64,000 nt of DNA, taken from positions 152,257,947 to 152,321,946 of the forward strand of contig NC_045438.1 in assembly GCF_002776525.5 (NCBI RefSeq). Reading direction: 5' to 3'. The stretch is from Piliocolobus tephrosceles. Its lineage: Eukaryota; Chordata; Mammalia; Primates; Cercopithecidae. Numbering within the stretch: position 1 is the stretch's first letter; each line of letters opens with the position of its first letter. Under the pieces are notes generated by a model. The model saw nothing but the letters and a program-made list of their open reading frames with translations, had not been told where the DNA came from and ran no database searches. The translations under genes were made by a program, and so were the position numbers. Below are positions 43,167 to 53,645 of the stretch, in pieces.

Positions 43167-43269
43167 TTTTTTTTTTTTTTCAGAATTTTTGTGTCATTTT
43201 TGCTCAGGGGCCATGCTAATCTTCTCTGTATCATTCCAATTTTAGTATATGTGCTGCTGAAGCAAGCAC
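43167..43269 (-). pseudogene. U6 snRNA retropseudogene
   Basis: On the minus strand it begins GTGCTTGCTTCAGCAGCAC and follows U6 for about 89 bases, keeping ATACAGAGAAGATTAGCATG, including the ACAGAGA-type box. It stops within the 3' stem region and passes into a 14-base A-tail (T-run 43167-43180). Several substitutions, a lost 3' end and the A-tail show a retrotransposed dead copy. I see no U6-type upstream promoter elements. Functional U6 takes part in splicing catalysis. Confidence 0.9.
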
Positions 43270-43429
43270 CTTTTTTTTTTTCTTTTCTTTTCTTTTTTTT
43301 TTTTGAGACGGGGTCTCACTCTGTCACCCAGGCTGGAGCGCAGTAATGCGATCACGGCTCACTGCAACTTTGACCGCCCGCGCTCAAGCTATCCTTCCAT
43401 CAGCCTCCCCAGTAGCTGGAACTACAGGC
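43270..43429 (-). repeat. Alu, 5' truncated
   Basis: A T/C-rich tail, then 'gagacggggtctcactctgtc', ending at 'ctggaactacaggcc'. Its tail abuts the 5' end of the U6 copy. Confidence 0.85.
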
Positions 43430-43554
43430 CTTTTCTGGAGCTGGAAGATAAAGAAAAACACCACAAAAACATTGAATAGACAAATCCAGAGCCCAGCCTA
43501 ATGACTCTATTTAGTATTTATCCATAGGACAATGTCTCTGGATTTTATTTATTT

Positions 43555-44207
43555 ATTTTGTCTCCCAATGGCTTTATTGAGACATAATTCACATACCATA
43601 CAATTCACCAATATAGAATGTACAAGTCAGTGGTTTTTAGTATGTTCATAGAGTCGTGCAGCCATCATCACAACCAATTTAAAACATTTTTATAACCCAA
43701 AAAAGAAACCTGCCACACTCCTTATTTCTTAGCCATCACCTCTCAAGGCCTCCCCTGATTCCTTCCAGCCTTAGGCAACCAATGATCTACTCTCTGTTTC
43801 TATAGATTTGCCTATTCCGGACATTTCTTACAAATGGAATAATACAGTATGTTGTCTTTAGTGATTGGTTTCCTTCACTTAGCATAATCTTTTCAAAGTT
43901 CATCCATATTACAGCATGTATCAGTACTTCATTTCTTTTTACTTCCAAAAAGTATACAGTTACATGGAAATACCATATTGTGTTTATTCATTTGTCCATT
44001 GATGGACATTTGGGCCATTTCTACTTTTTAGCTCTTACGAACAATATTCTGTGAACACTAGTGGACAAGTTTATGTGTGAACATATGCTTTCATTTCTTT
44101 TGGGTATATACCTAAGAGTAGAGTTGCTGGCTCATACAGTAACTTTGTGTTTAACCTTTCGTGTAACAGCCAGACTGCTTTCCAAGGCAGCTGCACCACT
44201 TTATCTT
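43555..44207 (-). mobile_element. Ancient L1M, antisense, first part
   Basis: 'ttattgagacataattcacataccatacaattcacc' begins a long antisense L1M, continuing at 44586-45572, 45881-45966 and 46093-46205. Another L1 and two Alus are nested in it. Confidence 0.82.
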
Positions 44208-44585
44208 ATTAAATTTTTTTTTTTTTTTATTTTAGATTCAGGGAGTACATGTGCAGGTTTGTTACACGTATATATTGCATGATGCTGATTTGGGTTTCTA
44301 TTGAACCCATCACCTTAATGCTGAACGTAGTAACCAACAGGTAGCTTTTTCAACCCTTGCCTCCCATCCTTATTCATCACCTTGGAGTCCCCAGTTCCTA
44401 TTGTTCCCATCTTTATGTCTATGTGTACCCAATGTTTAGTTCTGACTTATAAGTGAGAACATGTAGTATTTGGTTTTCTGTTTCTGTGTTTAATTCACTT
44501 AGAATAATAACCTCCACTGCATACATGTTGCTGCAAAAGACATGATCTCATTCTTTTTTATGGCTATATAGTATTCCATGGAGCT
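44208..44585 (-). mobile_element. Younger L1 3' fragment nested in L1M
   Basis: A T-run, then 'agattcagggagtacatgtgcaggtttgttac' and 'ataagtgagaacatgtagtatttggttttctg', ending 'tagtattccatgg'. This is the antisense 3' end of a primate-age L1 (L1PB/L1MA-like). Flanks AGCTGCACCACTT and AGCTGTACAATTCT suggest a worn duplication. Confidence 0.8.
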
Positions 44586-45572
44586 GTACAATTCTATATT
44601 CCAATGAGCAGTGAATGAGAGTTCTAATTTTTCCACTTCCTTGTCAATACTTGTTATTTTCTGTTTTGTAAAAATGTTAACCATCCTAATGGGTGTGAGA
44701 TGATATTTAATTATGGTTTTGATTTGCATTCCCTGATGACTAATGATGTTGAGCATCTTTTCATGCACTTATTGGCCATGCATTTATCTTCCTTAGAGAA
44801 ATGTCTATTTAGATTTTTGTCCATTTTTTAGTTATTTGGTTTTTTGGTGTTGAACTGTATGTAGTACGTGTAATATTATTTGCACATTTTTTCTCTCATT
44901 CATTGTAGACTTGTCTCTTCATTTCCTTGATGGTGTCTGTGGAAGGACAAAAGGTTTTTAGCTGAATCGTGCACAGTTAATCTATTTTTTCTTTAATTGC
45001 TCATGCTTTTGGTATCATATCCAAGAAACCATTGTCAAATCCAAGGTCATGAAAATTTACACTCGTGTTTTCTTCTAAGAGTTTTATAGGATTCGCTCTT
45101 ACATTTCAGTCTTTTCTCTATTCTGAACTTGTATACAGTGTGAGACAGGGGTCCAACTTCATTTTTTTTTTTCACATGTGTATACCTAGTTGTCCCAGCA
45201 TCATTTGTTGAAAAGACTATTCTTTCTCCACTGAATGGCCTTGACACCTTTTTTGAAAGTCAATTAACTATAAATGTGAAAGTTTATTTCTGGATTCTCA
45301 ATTCTACTATACTGATCTATATGTCTACCCTATGCCAGTACCACACTGTTTTGATTACTATGGCTTTGTACACATGTTGAAGTTGAGAAGTGTGACTCCT
45401 CCAATTTGTTCTTTGTTCAAGATTATTTTGTTTTTTCTGCACTTCTTGAATTTTGATATAAATTTTACAATTAATTTGTCAATTTCTGCAAAGAAATCAG
45501 CTGGGATTTTGATAAGAATTGCATTGAATCTATTGATCAACTCGAGGGTGTATTGCCATTTTAACAACATTC
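44586..45572 (-). mobile_element. Ancient L1M, antisense, second part
   Basis: ORF2 text resumes: 'ctaatgggtgtgagatgatatttaattatgg', 'tttgatttgcattccctgatgac', and later 'ccatgccagtaccacactgttttgattac'. It runs unbroken to the Alu at 45573. Confidence 0.85.
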
Positions 45573-45880
45573 TTTTTTTTTTTTTTTTTTTTTTTGATTC
45601 AGAGTCTTGCTCTGTCATCCAGGCTGGAGTGCAGAGGCACAATCTCTGCTCACAGCAACCTCCGCCTCCTGGGTTCAAGCAATTCTCCTGCCTCAGCCTC
45701 CTGAGTAGCTGGGATTACAGGCACCCACCACCACACCCAGCTAATTTTTTGTATTTTTAGTACAGATGGTGTTTTACCATGTTGGTCAGGGTGGTTTCGA
45801 TCTCCTGACCTCAGGTGATCCACCCTCCTCAGCCTCCCAAAGTCCTGGAATTACAGGCATGAGCACTGAGCCTGCATGTT
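45573..45880 (-). repeat. Full-length Alu
   Basis: A 23-base T-run, then 'gattcagagtcttgctctgtc', to 'gcatgagcactgagcctgc'. Confidence 0.92.
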
Positions 45881-46205
45881 GATCTTTTATCCTAAAACCT
45901 TGCTAAAAAAATTATTCATTTGAGCAGTTTTTCAATGAATTCCTTAGGTTTTATTTTTTCTTGTTAATTTTTTCTTTTTAGAATGAGATGGGGTCTTGTT
46001 ATGTTGTCCAGGCTGGTCTTGAACTCCTGAGCTCAAGTGATCCACCAGCCTTGGTGCTGCGATTATAGGAGTGACCCACCTCACGTGGCCACCTTAGGGG
46101 TTTTTAATATCCAAGATTATGTCATCTGAAAGTAGAGATAGTTTAACTTTTTCCTTTCCAATATAGATTCCTTCTTATTTCATTCTTGCCTAATTGCCCT
46201 GGGGA
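45881..46205 (-). mobile_element. L1M, antisense, last part, with an Alu fragment
   Basis: L1M text at 45881-45966 and 46093-46205 ('atgtcatctgaaagtagagatagtttaac'). Between them 45967-46092 is an Alu fragment with 'gatggggtcttgttatgttgtcc ... cacctcacgtggcc'. Confidence 0.75.
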
Positions 46206-46685
46206 AGGCCTAGATTTGTACCTCAGCTGTCTAAGGAACTGAATTTCTGTTATCAGCCCTAACCGAAGTTTGAATTAGGTGCTTCGGCTCCTTTAACCAG
46301 GTAGTTAATGCTTAACATTCAGCCCCCAATGCACATCGAGAGAAACATACTACCCAGTGTGTATTTCCATAGAGCAATACAGCTCTTAGGCACTGGGGAG
46401 CAATCAGGAGTGTGCTTGGGTAGGTCACAGCACTGTTTCCAGATGGAGTGTTAGGATGGCAGGAAAGGATGAGAAGCGGCAGAGCTTTAGACAAGGAATC
46501 TTTTCTGCCAGGGTTAATGCCTTTCAGGGCCTCTGCCAGAGATAAGGATGGAAGAAGTCAACAAGGAAGATGGGGAATCACGTACAGACAGAACTGCAGC
46601 TGTGACCTGGACAAACCACCCAGCTGCTCCCTCCATCCTCCACACTGCCCACTGCAGAGTGAGATGGAAAAGAAGAGAAAGTCGG
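46206..46685. other. Unique sequence
   Basis: No repeat recognised. It ends with the first copy of an Alu target duplication (46671-46685). Confidence 0.45.
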
Positions 46686-46890
46686 GGCCGGGCGTGGTGG
46701 CTCAAGCCTGTAATCTCAGCACTTTGGGAGGCCGAGGCAGGTGGGTCACGAGGTCAGGAGTTCGAGATCAGCCTGACCAATATGGNNNNNNNNNNNNNNN
46801 NNNNNNNNNNNNNNNNNNNNNNNNNNNNNNNNNNNNNNNNNNNNNNNNNNNNNNNNNNNNNNNNNNNNNNNNNNNNNNNNNNNNNAAAAA

Positions 46891-46914
<24 letters not shown>
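46686..46914 (+). repeat. Young AluY, Old World monkey type, with a 100-base assembly gap
   Basis: Head GGCCGGGCGTGGTGGCTCAAGCC carries the monkey-lineage GGCTCAAGCC. 46786-46885 is 100 N, then a 28-base A-run. The exact 15-bp duplication AGAAGAGAAAGTCGG (46671-46685 and 46917-46931) shows a recent insertion. The real Alu is about 300 bp, so roughly 170 bases are probably represented by the 100 N. Confidence 0.93.
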
Positions 46915-46921
<7 letters not shown>

Positions 46922-46931
46922 AGAAAGTCGG

Positions 46932-49315
46932 CCAGTTTTTCAGTCTACCAATGAAGTAAGCTGTTTTCTTTTCAGACTTGGAGTGAACAAATTCTGTAAG
47001 CACCCTAATTAATGAGGAAAGCTCTGAGTCAGGCATGTTTTCTTGGTGCTTTCAAGCACTCTGTGCCTCTAGCCTTTCTCTGACCAGCCTGGAAAGGGAA
47101 GACATCCAACGTGATTTCTGAGTTTGTACACATTTGCGGTGGCTATTTGCTGCGAGGTGGAAACAGATCCTGCTCCCACTTTAGGAGCAACGTCAAGACA
47201 CCCATGACTTCACAAACAAGATGAAATAAATACCTTGGTTCATGGGCAAACTGCGCAGAGCAGGCTTTGTGTGGGAACCCCCAAAGGTGGAAGAGCTATT
47301 CAAAGGTTGCCAGAGCCCGAGAATAAACTGGCCCTGACGAGACTTATGGACACAATCCAGTTCCTAGCGAAATCCGTGCCCAACCTCCCTGAAGTGCACC
47401 ATTGAGGAAACGGCTTGAAAATAGGTTGAATGACATGAGGAGCAACATCGGCAGAATGGCTTTAATGAGCCAAAAAATGTGGTTTCAAATGCCCCTGTCT
47501 CCGAGTGCCACTGCCTGCCTTTGCCAGCAGATATAAAATCTGTTCACTGGAGCAAACTTAGAGACATGAAGCGGAGCTTATGCAAATTCCAGGTCAGCAT
47601 GTCGCATTCGCATTCAAGTCCAGAAAACTCGCTCCACGTGAGGAAAGATAGGTTGGCGCTGAAGGGGAATTGTTTGTGGTCTTGAATGCAGGGCAGGATT
47701 GGGGGCGTTGCCGGCAGAAGGAAAACCCTTGCATCTCCAGCAGGGAGAGTTTCTGGCTGGGCCTGCTGCTGGCTCCCGGGGAAGGGTGTGTTGTTTACTG
47801 TACAGTCTGGTCCTAATTATTCAGGAGCCGATTATCCAATTCATGGATTCACTGGCCTAGTGCCTCCCCTCTTTTTAAAGAATTTCCAGACTTTTGGTGA
47901 TGTTACTGCTCAGCTGATGCCAAATGGTAGAAAGAAAGAATGAAAAGAGGATAAACATAATCTTGCCCCATGTTAGCAATTCCTGTGAACTAGCTGATCA
48001 GGGAAAGGGAGAAAACTGCTTGATTAAAATCGAATCTAGGAATTGTTGGGGATAGGGGATTTCTTTCTTGGTAGTCTATACACGGTGTCCTGGGCCCCTG
48101 TTGTCACAGGGACTCCGGTGGAAGATTTGCTGGTGACGGCTCCATAAGGCAATGCTCATGAAGTGCAGACAGTGCCGTAGAGCAGCCAGCTGGGCTCACA
48201 GTGAGGCTGCTGACGGCACAGAGAGTCAAGTACAGAAGTGGACCCAGAAGAAACCTCTGGGCTCTGAGCTCTGAGTAGGCTTGGCCTGTAGCTGCTTGTG
48301 TGTTGTGCAAAAGGATGCAAGCTCCATCCAGCTCCTAGACCACCAAAAATCATCACACACTTTTCAGTGAGGATTTCAGGGGGTCAGTAGTAAAGAACCA
48401 GAGAGAAGAAGCCAAAACACAGAGCTGTGAGAACGTTTGGTGAAGCCAGGCCTCAAGGAGCCATGGAAACGGGATATGAACATATTACGGCACGAAAAGG
48501 TGTATTAGCCTTTGGGAAGCAAAGTGGGGTGACCTCTTAGAAACTTAGTGGCAGGAGGATGTTGTGACTTAAAAAACTGTTCCTTTAATGAACATTCCTC
48601 CAAAGGAATTAATTCCTTTGTATTAATATATTGAAGGCTTAGGACTGATTAATATCATTACTTTGAAGTATAATCTCTTCATTAACTTCTCTCACTTTCC
48701 TTTATTAGTGAACATTTATATTTTTAACTATACAATGCACATAATAAAATGATTGTGCAGTAATACTTTAAATTTGAAACTAGGGTTTTTAACTAGCTTG
48801 AACTGAGTTTTCCAAAGATAAGACTTCCCTACCCCATTGTACTTGTTCTTTTCTCTAAACTCACCACTTAATTCAAAATTAAGGAGTTTCTTATTGCAAT
48901 TGAAACAGAACAGGAATTATATTTCAGTCTTAAATCTTCAACCTTGCTCTTGACTTTTTTTCCTTACTATCAAATTTACAAAAGTTCAAGGTTTTTGGTT
49001 TAAATATCCAGTTGAGGTTGACAGGAACACTCGCCAAAGACAAGGCATGATCTAAATTAGAACAACTGGTCCTAAAAGCCTTCTCTGCCCTTCACTTTCG
49101 GGATGCTGCAGAAAAGCAAGCAAGCAAGCAAGCAAACACAAGTACATGCCTAGTTTGACCACAATAATAGTTTTTAAATTTATTTGGTCCCAAATGACTT
49201 AGAGAATCTAACAAAATGTATAAAACTTCTTCCCAGAAAAACGTATACAAACACAACAACACAGATTCCCCAAAGCCATCTTACCCTGATTATTGTCCCC
49301 TAAAGCAAAAACTAA
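46932..49315. other. Longest unique segment of the window
   Basis: 2.4 kb with no recognised interspersed repeat. 47100-48000 is richer in GC and CpG than most of the window. It contains an octamer ATGCAAAT (47580-47587), AGGTCA (47591-47596) and CACGTG (47635-47640). A perfect 20-bp palindrome lies at 48601-48620. A short (AAGC)5 is near 49112. The open frames here (47479-47685, 47686-47943) have no recognised domain. Confidence 0.5.
47580..47640. promoter_or_regulatory. Octamer, nuclear-receptor half-site and E-box motifs
   Basis: ATGCAAAT, AGGTCA and CACGTG occur within 61 bp in unique DNA. Each motif is common by chance, so a regulatory role is only a suggestion. Confidence 0.25.
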
Positions 49316-49627
49316 TCTCGCCTAGTGCAGTGGCTCATGCTTATAATCCCAGCACTTTGGGAGGCTGAGAAACACGGCTTGCTTGAGCTCAGGAGTTCAA
49401 CATCAGCTTGGGCAACAGAGCAAAACCCTGTCTTTATGAAATATGCAAAACTTAGCCCGGTGTGGTGGCATGTGCCTGCAGTCCCAGCTACTTGGGAGAC
49501 TGAGGTGGGAGGATGGCTTGACCCCAGGAGGCAGAGGTCGTAGTGAGCTGAGATGGTGCCACTGTACTCCAGCCTGGGTGACAGAGTGAGAATCTGTCTC
49601 AAAACAAAACAAAAACAAAAACAAAAA
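49316..49627 (+). repeat. Old Alu
   Basis: 'tcgcctagtgcagtggctcatgc' to an (AAAAC)n tail, flanked by AAAAACTAATCT and AAAAACTGATCT. Confidence 0.9.
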
Positions 49628-50139
49628 ACTGATCTATAGGTACATCCCACGGACATGAGCTCTAAAGAGGATTGTGCAAGTCTCTTTTTTAAATGAACAT
49701 AAATGAAGAACTGCAAAAATTAAGAAAAGGAGGCAGTGGGGAGCACAAAGGAAATAGAAGTAAAAAAGTAAAAATAAATACACTCATTGAGAAAAACACA
49801 TTGAGAAACCTGTATGATAGCACGAAGGAGTTGATCCTGTTTTAATTCTAGCAGCACCCAAGAAAGGGAGGACCTCAGAGTAAGATGATCAGCAAGATTG
49901 CTGTTAGAAAGCAATGCAGCGATGCCGGTAACAATTTTAAGTCAACATGTGAGAGGGTGGCTGGGAGAGAAGAGTCTGAATTCAAAAGACCCAACAGGAA
50001 ATGCAGTGACAGAATTAAATTTGACAGGCAGACGCCTTTACTTCTGCTGTCATCTCTAAACAGGAATCTTCAATGACATATTTAGTATGCTGTTGAGGTG
50101 CCTTAGCGCATCCAACGAAGAGCAGGCATATGTTCAAAC
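49628..50139. other. Unique sequence
   Basis: Nothing recognised. It ends with AAAC, the target duplication of the next LTR. Confidence 0.45.
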
Positions 50140-50829
50140 TGTGTCCGGAACCGGTTCCTTCTGGTGGCTTCTGGATCTGACTGACTTTAAGAATGAACCC
50201 ACCAACCCTCACGGTGAGTGTTACAGTTCTTAAAGATGGTGTCCAGAGTTCGTTCCTTCAGATGTTCAAATGTGTCCAGTTTCTTCCTTGCAGTGGGGTG
50301 GGTTCATGGTCTTGCTGACTTCAAGAGTGAAACTGCAGACCTTCGCAGTATTACAGCTCTTAATCCGGAATTTTTTATTTCTCCTGGTGGGTTCATAGTC
50401 TTGCTGACTTCAGGAACGAAGCCACAGACCCTCATGAAAAGTGTTACAGCTTCTAAATGTAGTGCAGACCCAAAAAATGACAAGCATTAAGATTTATTCT
50501 GAAAAACAAAGATCTCACTGTGTGGAAAAGGATCCAAAAAGTTTGCTGCTGCTGGCCTTGATGGCCAGCTTTTATTCCCTTATTTGGCCCCACCCACATC
50601 CTGCTGATTGGTCCATCTTACAGAAAGCTGATTGGTCCATTTTACAGAGTGCTGATTGGTCCATTTTACAGAGTGCCGATTGGCCCATTTTACAGAGTGC
50701 TGATTGGTGCGTTTACAATCCTTTAGCTACACCTCAAGCACTGATTGGTGCATTTACAATCCTTTAGCTAGATACAAAAGTTCTCCAAGTCCCCACCCAA
50801 GCCAGAAGTCCAGCTGGCTTCACTTCTCA
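50140..50829 (-). repeat. ERV9-type LTR12 solo LTR
   Basis: 690 bp. Minus strand from TGAGAAGTGAAGCCAGCTGG to CCGGACACA, as in LTR12. The exact 4-bp duplication AAAC (50136-50139 and 50830-50833) brackets it. The U3 enhancer holds six ATTGG (CCAAT) boxes at about 50605-50750, in roughly 20- to 45-bp units. An AATAAAAG-type TATA region follows (+ strand CTTTTATTCCCTTATTTGG, about 50569). U5 contains repeated GAGTGAAACTGCAGACCTTCGC-like units. In primates LTR12 copies can act as promoters. Activity here is unknown. Confidence 0.88.
50600..50770 (-). promoter_or_regulatory. CCAAT-box array of LTR12
   Basis: Six ATTGG boxes on the + strand, that is CCAAT on the LTR strand. Spacing is near 20 bp for the first five, followed by longer units with TTTACAATCCTTTAGCTA. 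This matches the known enhancer repeats of ERV9 LTRs. Confidence 0.7.
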
Positions 50830-50833
50830 AAAC

Positions 50834-51560
50834 AGCAAGGGAGAAACTACTCTTGAGAGTGGTCAGAATGACTCAGGTCCCTTTAATGGTCCTAATCGAA
50901 CAAGGGCGACTCTTTCTCCTGCTGTAGAATGGCTTGGTTAAATGCAAGTTGGTTAAATATTCATTGGGAGTGCCTACTGTATTTAGACAAACTGTGCCTT
51001 GGGGGCTACCACAGCACTAGCCACTGGCCTAGCAAGGGCATGCATTAAAGAGGTTTGGCAAAAACATGTCTTTAGTCAAGCAGTTAGAAGTTAATGGATT
51101 TGTGTTGAAGAGTGGGTTACTTGATGCTTCCTAAAATAACAGCAGATGAATTAAGGGCTGCTAACAATTATGTCTTGCTCCAAGGGCAGTGTGCTGCTGC
51201 AGTGGTAGAAATGAAATTCACTAAAACATTGCTATGAACATTTCAATGACAACACCGTTTCACATTTCTGTATGATTGATACTTGTCTTGATTGGGAATA
51301 GAAAATGTTATCTAGAGATTACTCAAAATGTATGATCAGCAATCTGGCCAAGATTGCCTTGTAAATCGATTTCTTGAGATATTTCTTCTCCTCCAACACA
51401 CAGAACAATATATAAAATAGGAAAACAGAAAATTAGAAATATACAAATATAAAAACAAAATTATAAAGGCATTGTGCATTAGTTAAAGGTAGTACTAGCT
51501 GTTGTAACTGACAAGCTCTGAAATCTAAGTGGAATAATATTGAAAATGTTGCCAAAATGT
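50834..51560. other. Unique sequence
   Basis: No repeat or gene recognised in 0.73 kb. Confidence 0.45.
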
Positions 51561-51610
51561 TGCCATTGAAAGTAATGGACAAAACCGTAATTACTTTTAC
51601 ACCAACCTAA
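51561..51610. mobile_element. MADE1 (mariner MITE), half copy
   Basis: 'tgccattgaaagtaatgg' and 'ccgtaattacttttac', then ACCAACCTAA at the right end. The central loop and right arm of the 80-bp MADE1 palindrome are present. The left arm is missing, so it cannot fold as the full MADE1 hairpin. Confidence 0.88.
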
Positions 51611-52331
51611 TAAACATTTATTTCTCACTCAAGTACATTTCAACCAGATGTCCAGAGGGCTGCCTTCCATGCAGTGATTCATGGACCCAGATCCTTGCTG
51701 TTTTTTGACTCCTCTATCTCTTAGGATCTCTGAGTCCTTCACTTCTAAGGGAGACCAGGAGAAAAAGATAGTATGCAACATGACATGAAAGGTTTCTTGG
51801 GACAGGCCTAGAAATGTTATGCGTCACTTCTGCTCATATTCTTTGGCCATAATTAAATTATATGTTCATACCTAATTGAAAAGGTGGCTGAAAACGTAGT
51901 CTTGTTTTGTGCCCTGGAAATAGAGGAAACAGATTTTAGTAAACACGAAAATGTCTGCCATGCATAGTGAGTCACCTTTTTGTTCCAGACGTCTCCATGG
52001 GGATACACATCTCCATTGACCCACAACAAAAACATGAAATAACCAGGAAGTAAAGTCACGAGCCACTGAACTGCAAGTGCAAGCAAACATAAAGGCAAAA
52101 AGATTCAGCTTCTGGAGGGTAAATGTAACTAAAACGTACTCAAATCAATTGAGAGACTTGAGACAGGCTCATTGCTTGAAACCAGTCTGTATCTAATTTT
52201 AAAAAGTCTATTGAAAAATGCCACCTGGCAGAACATGTATAAATAAAATGCATCTCTGGGGAGGTGGAGGAACATTATTACTGCCCTCTTAATCAGAGAT
52301 TGAGGCAAGCTGCCCCCTGTGTCTGTGATAC
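51611..52331. other. Unique sequence
   Basis: No repeat recognised. It ends with ATAC before the second LTR12. Confidence 0.45.
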
Positions 52332-53013
52332 TGTGTCTGGAATTGGTGGGTTCTTGGTCTTGCTGACTTCAAGAATGAAGCCCCAGACCCTGGCAGTGAG
52401 TGTTACAGTTCTTAAAGATGGTGTGTCCGGACATTGTTCCTTCTGGTGGGTTTGTAATCTCACTGACTTTAGAAGTGAAGCTGCGATCTTCCCGGAGACT
52501 ATTACAGCTCTTAAAGGTGGCGCAGCTGGAGTTGTTTATTCCTTCTGGTGTGTTTGTGGTCTCACTGGCTTCAGGAGTGAAGTTGCAAACCTTCGCGGTG
52601 AGCGTTACAGCTCATAAAGGTGGTGCATCCGGAGTTGTTCGTCCCTCTCTGTGGGTTCATGGTCTTGCTGGCTTCAAGAATAAAGCTTCAGATCTTCGTG
52701 GTGAGTATTATAGCTCATAAAGGCCACACAGACTCAGAGAGTGCAAACCAGCAAGCTTGACTGCAAAAAGCAAAAGAGGAATGCTCCCACCGTGTGGAAG
52801 GCGACCCTAGAGGGTTGTCACTGCTGGTTCCAGCAGCCTGTTTTTATTCCCTTATCTGGCCCCACCCACATCCTGCTGAATGGTCCATTTTACAGAGGGC
52901 TGATTGGTCCTTTTTGACAGAGTGCTGATTGGTGCGTTTACAAACCTTTAGCTAGACACAAAAGTTCTCCAAGTCCCCACCTGACCCAGAAGCCTAGCTG
53001 GCTTCACCTCTCA
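52332..53013 (-). repeat. Second ERV9-type LTR12 solo LTR
   Basis: 682 bp, same orientation as the copy at 50140. Minus strand TGAGAGGTGAAGCCAGCTAG ... CCAGACACA. Flanking ATAC (52328-52331) and ATAT (53014-53017) fit a 4-bp duplication with one change. Only two intact ATTGG boxes remain (a third is GAATGG). U5 has four units of the CTGACTTCAGGAGTGAAG type, more than in the first copy. Confidence 0.87.
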
Positions 53014-53645
53014 ATATCACTAATATAATCAAAAAGTAGGAGTGGCCCATTCAGACTCTGTAAGGAAGAGGCATGGAGGCAATCGCAAACCTTTTAGATA
53101 GGGAGGGATTATCATAGAAAGAATGATAAGGCAAAAAATGTACCACACTAGATTAGCCTACAAATCCCAATTCTAAATCCTATTTTAAAAACAAGCACTG
53201 AAATAAAAACAGTTTTCAAAATTAACAATCAGAAAAACATTATTCTAGATACTTGTGAAGAACATTCTGATAAAGATCTTAAAAGTTATGCTTATAATAC
53301 TCAGAGAGATATATGAGGTAGAATAAGAAATTATATATTTTAAAAGTCAGAGAAATATAAATAAAACTGGAAGATATGAAAAAGAACCAATTAAAATCCT
53401 AGAAATAAAAAATACTAATTCAAAGTATCACCCCAAATTTGAAAATATGGGTCATTTTGAAAAAACAATGAAATTACTGCATATTAATAACTGAGGATAC
53501 AATTTAAGTAGTAGGTATAATTGTATTAGTTAAAAACCATGAAAGACTGAAAGTAAACAAGTTAAGATTTAACTCAAGAGGTTGGAAAAACAGTAATAGC
53601 GTAAATATAAAGCCAGTAGAAGAAAGGAGATTACGAAGAAGATAG
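53014..53645 (+). mobile_element. AT-rich sequence, partly L1-like
   Basis: 53200-53640 has A-rich text such as 'aaaaagaaccaattaaaatcctagaaataaaaaatac', which resembles L1 ORF1/inter-ORF sequence on the + strand. Low certainty. Confidence 0.4.

Noticed and set aside
43167..43269. Functional U6 snRNA gene
   Set aside because: It has an A-tail, lost its 3' end, carries several substitutions and shows no upstream promoter elements.
50140..53013. One ERV9 provirus bounded by the two LTR12 copies
   Set aside because: Each LTR has its own different 4-bp duplication and there is no internal viral sequence between them.
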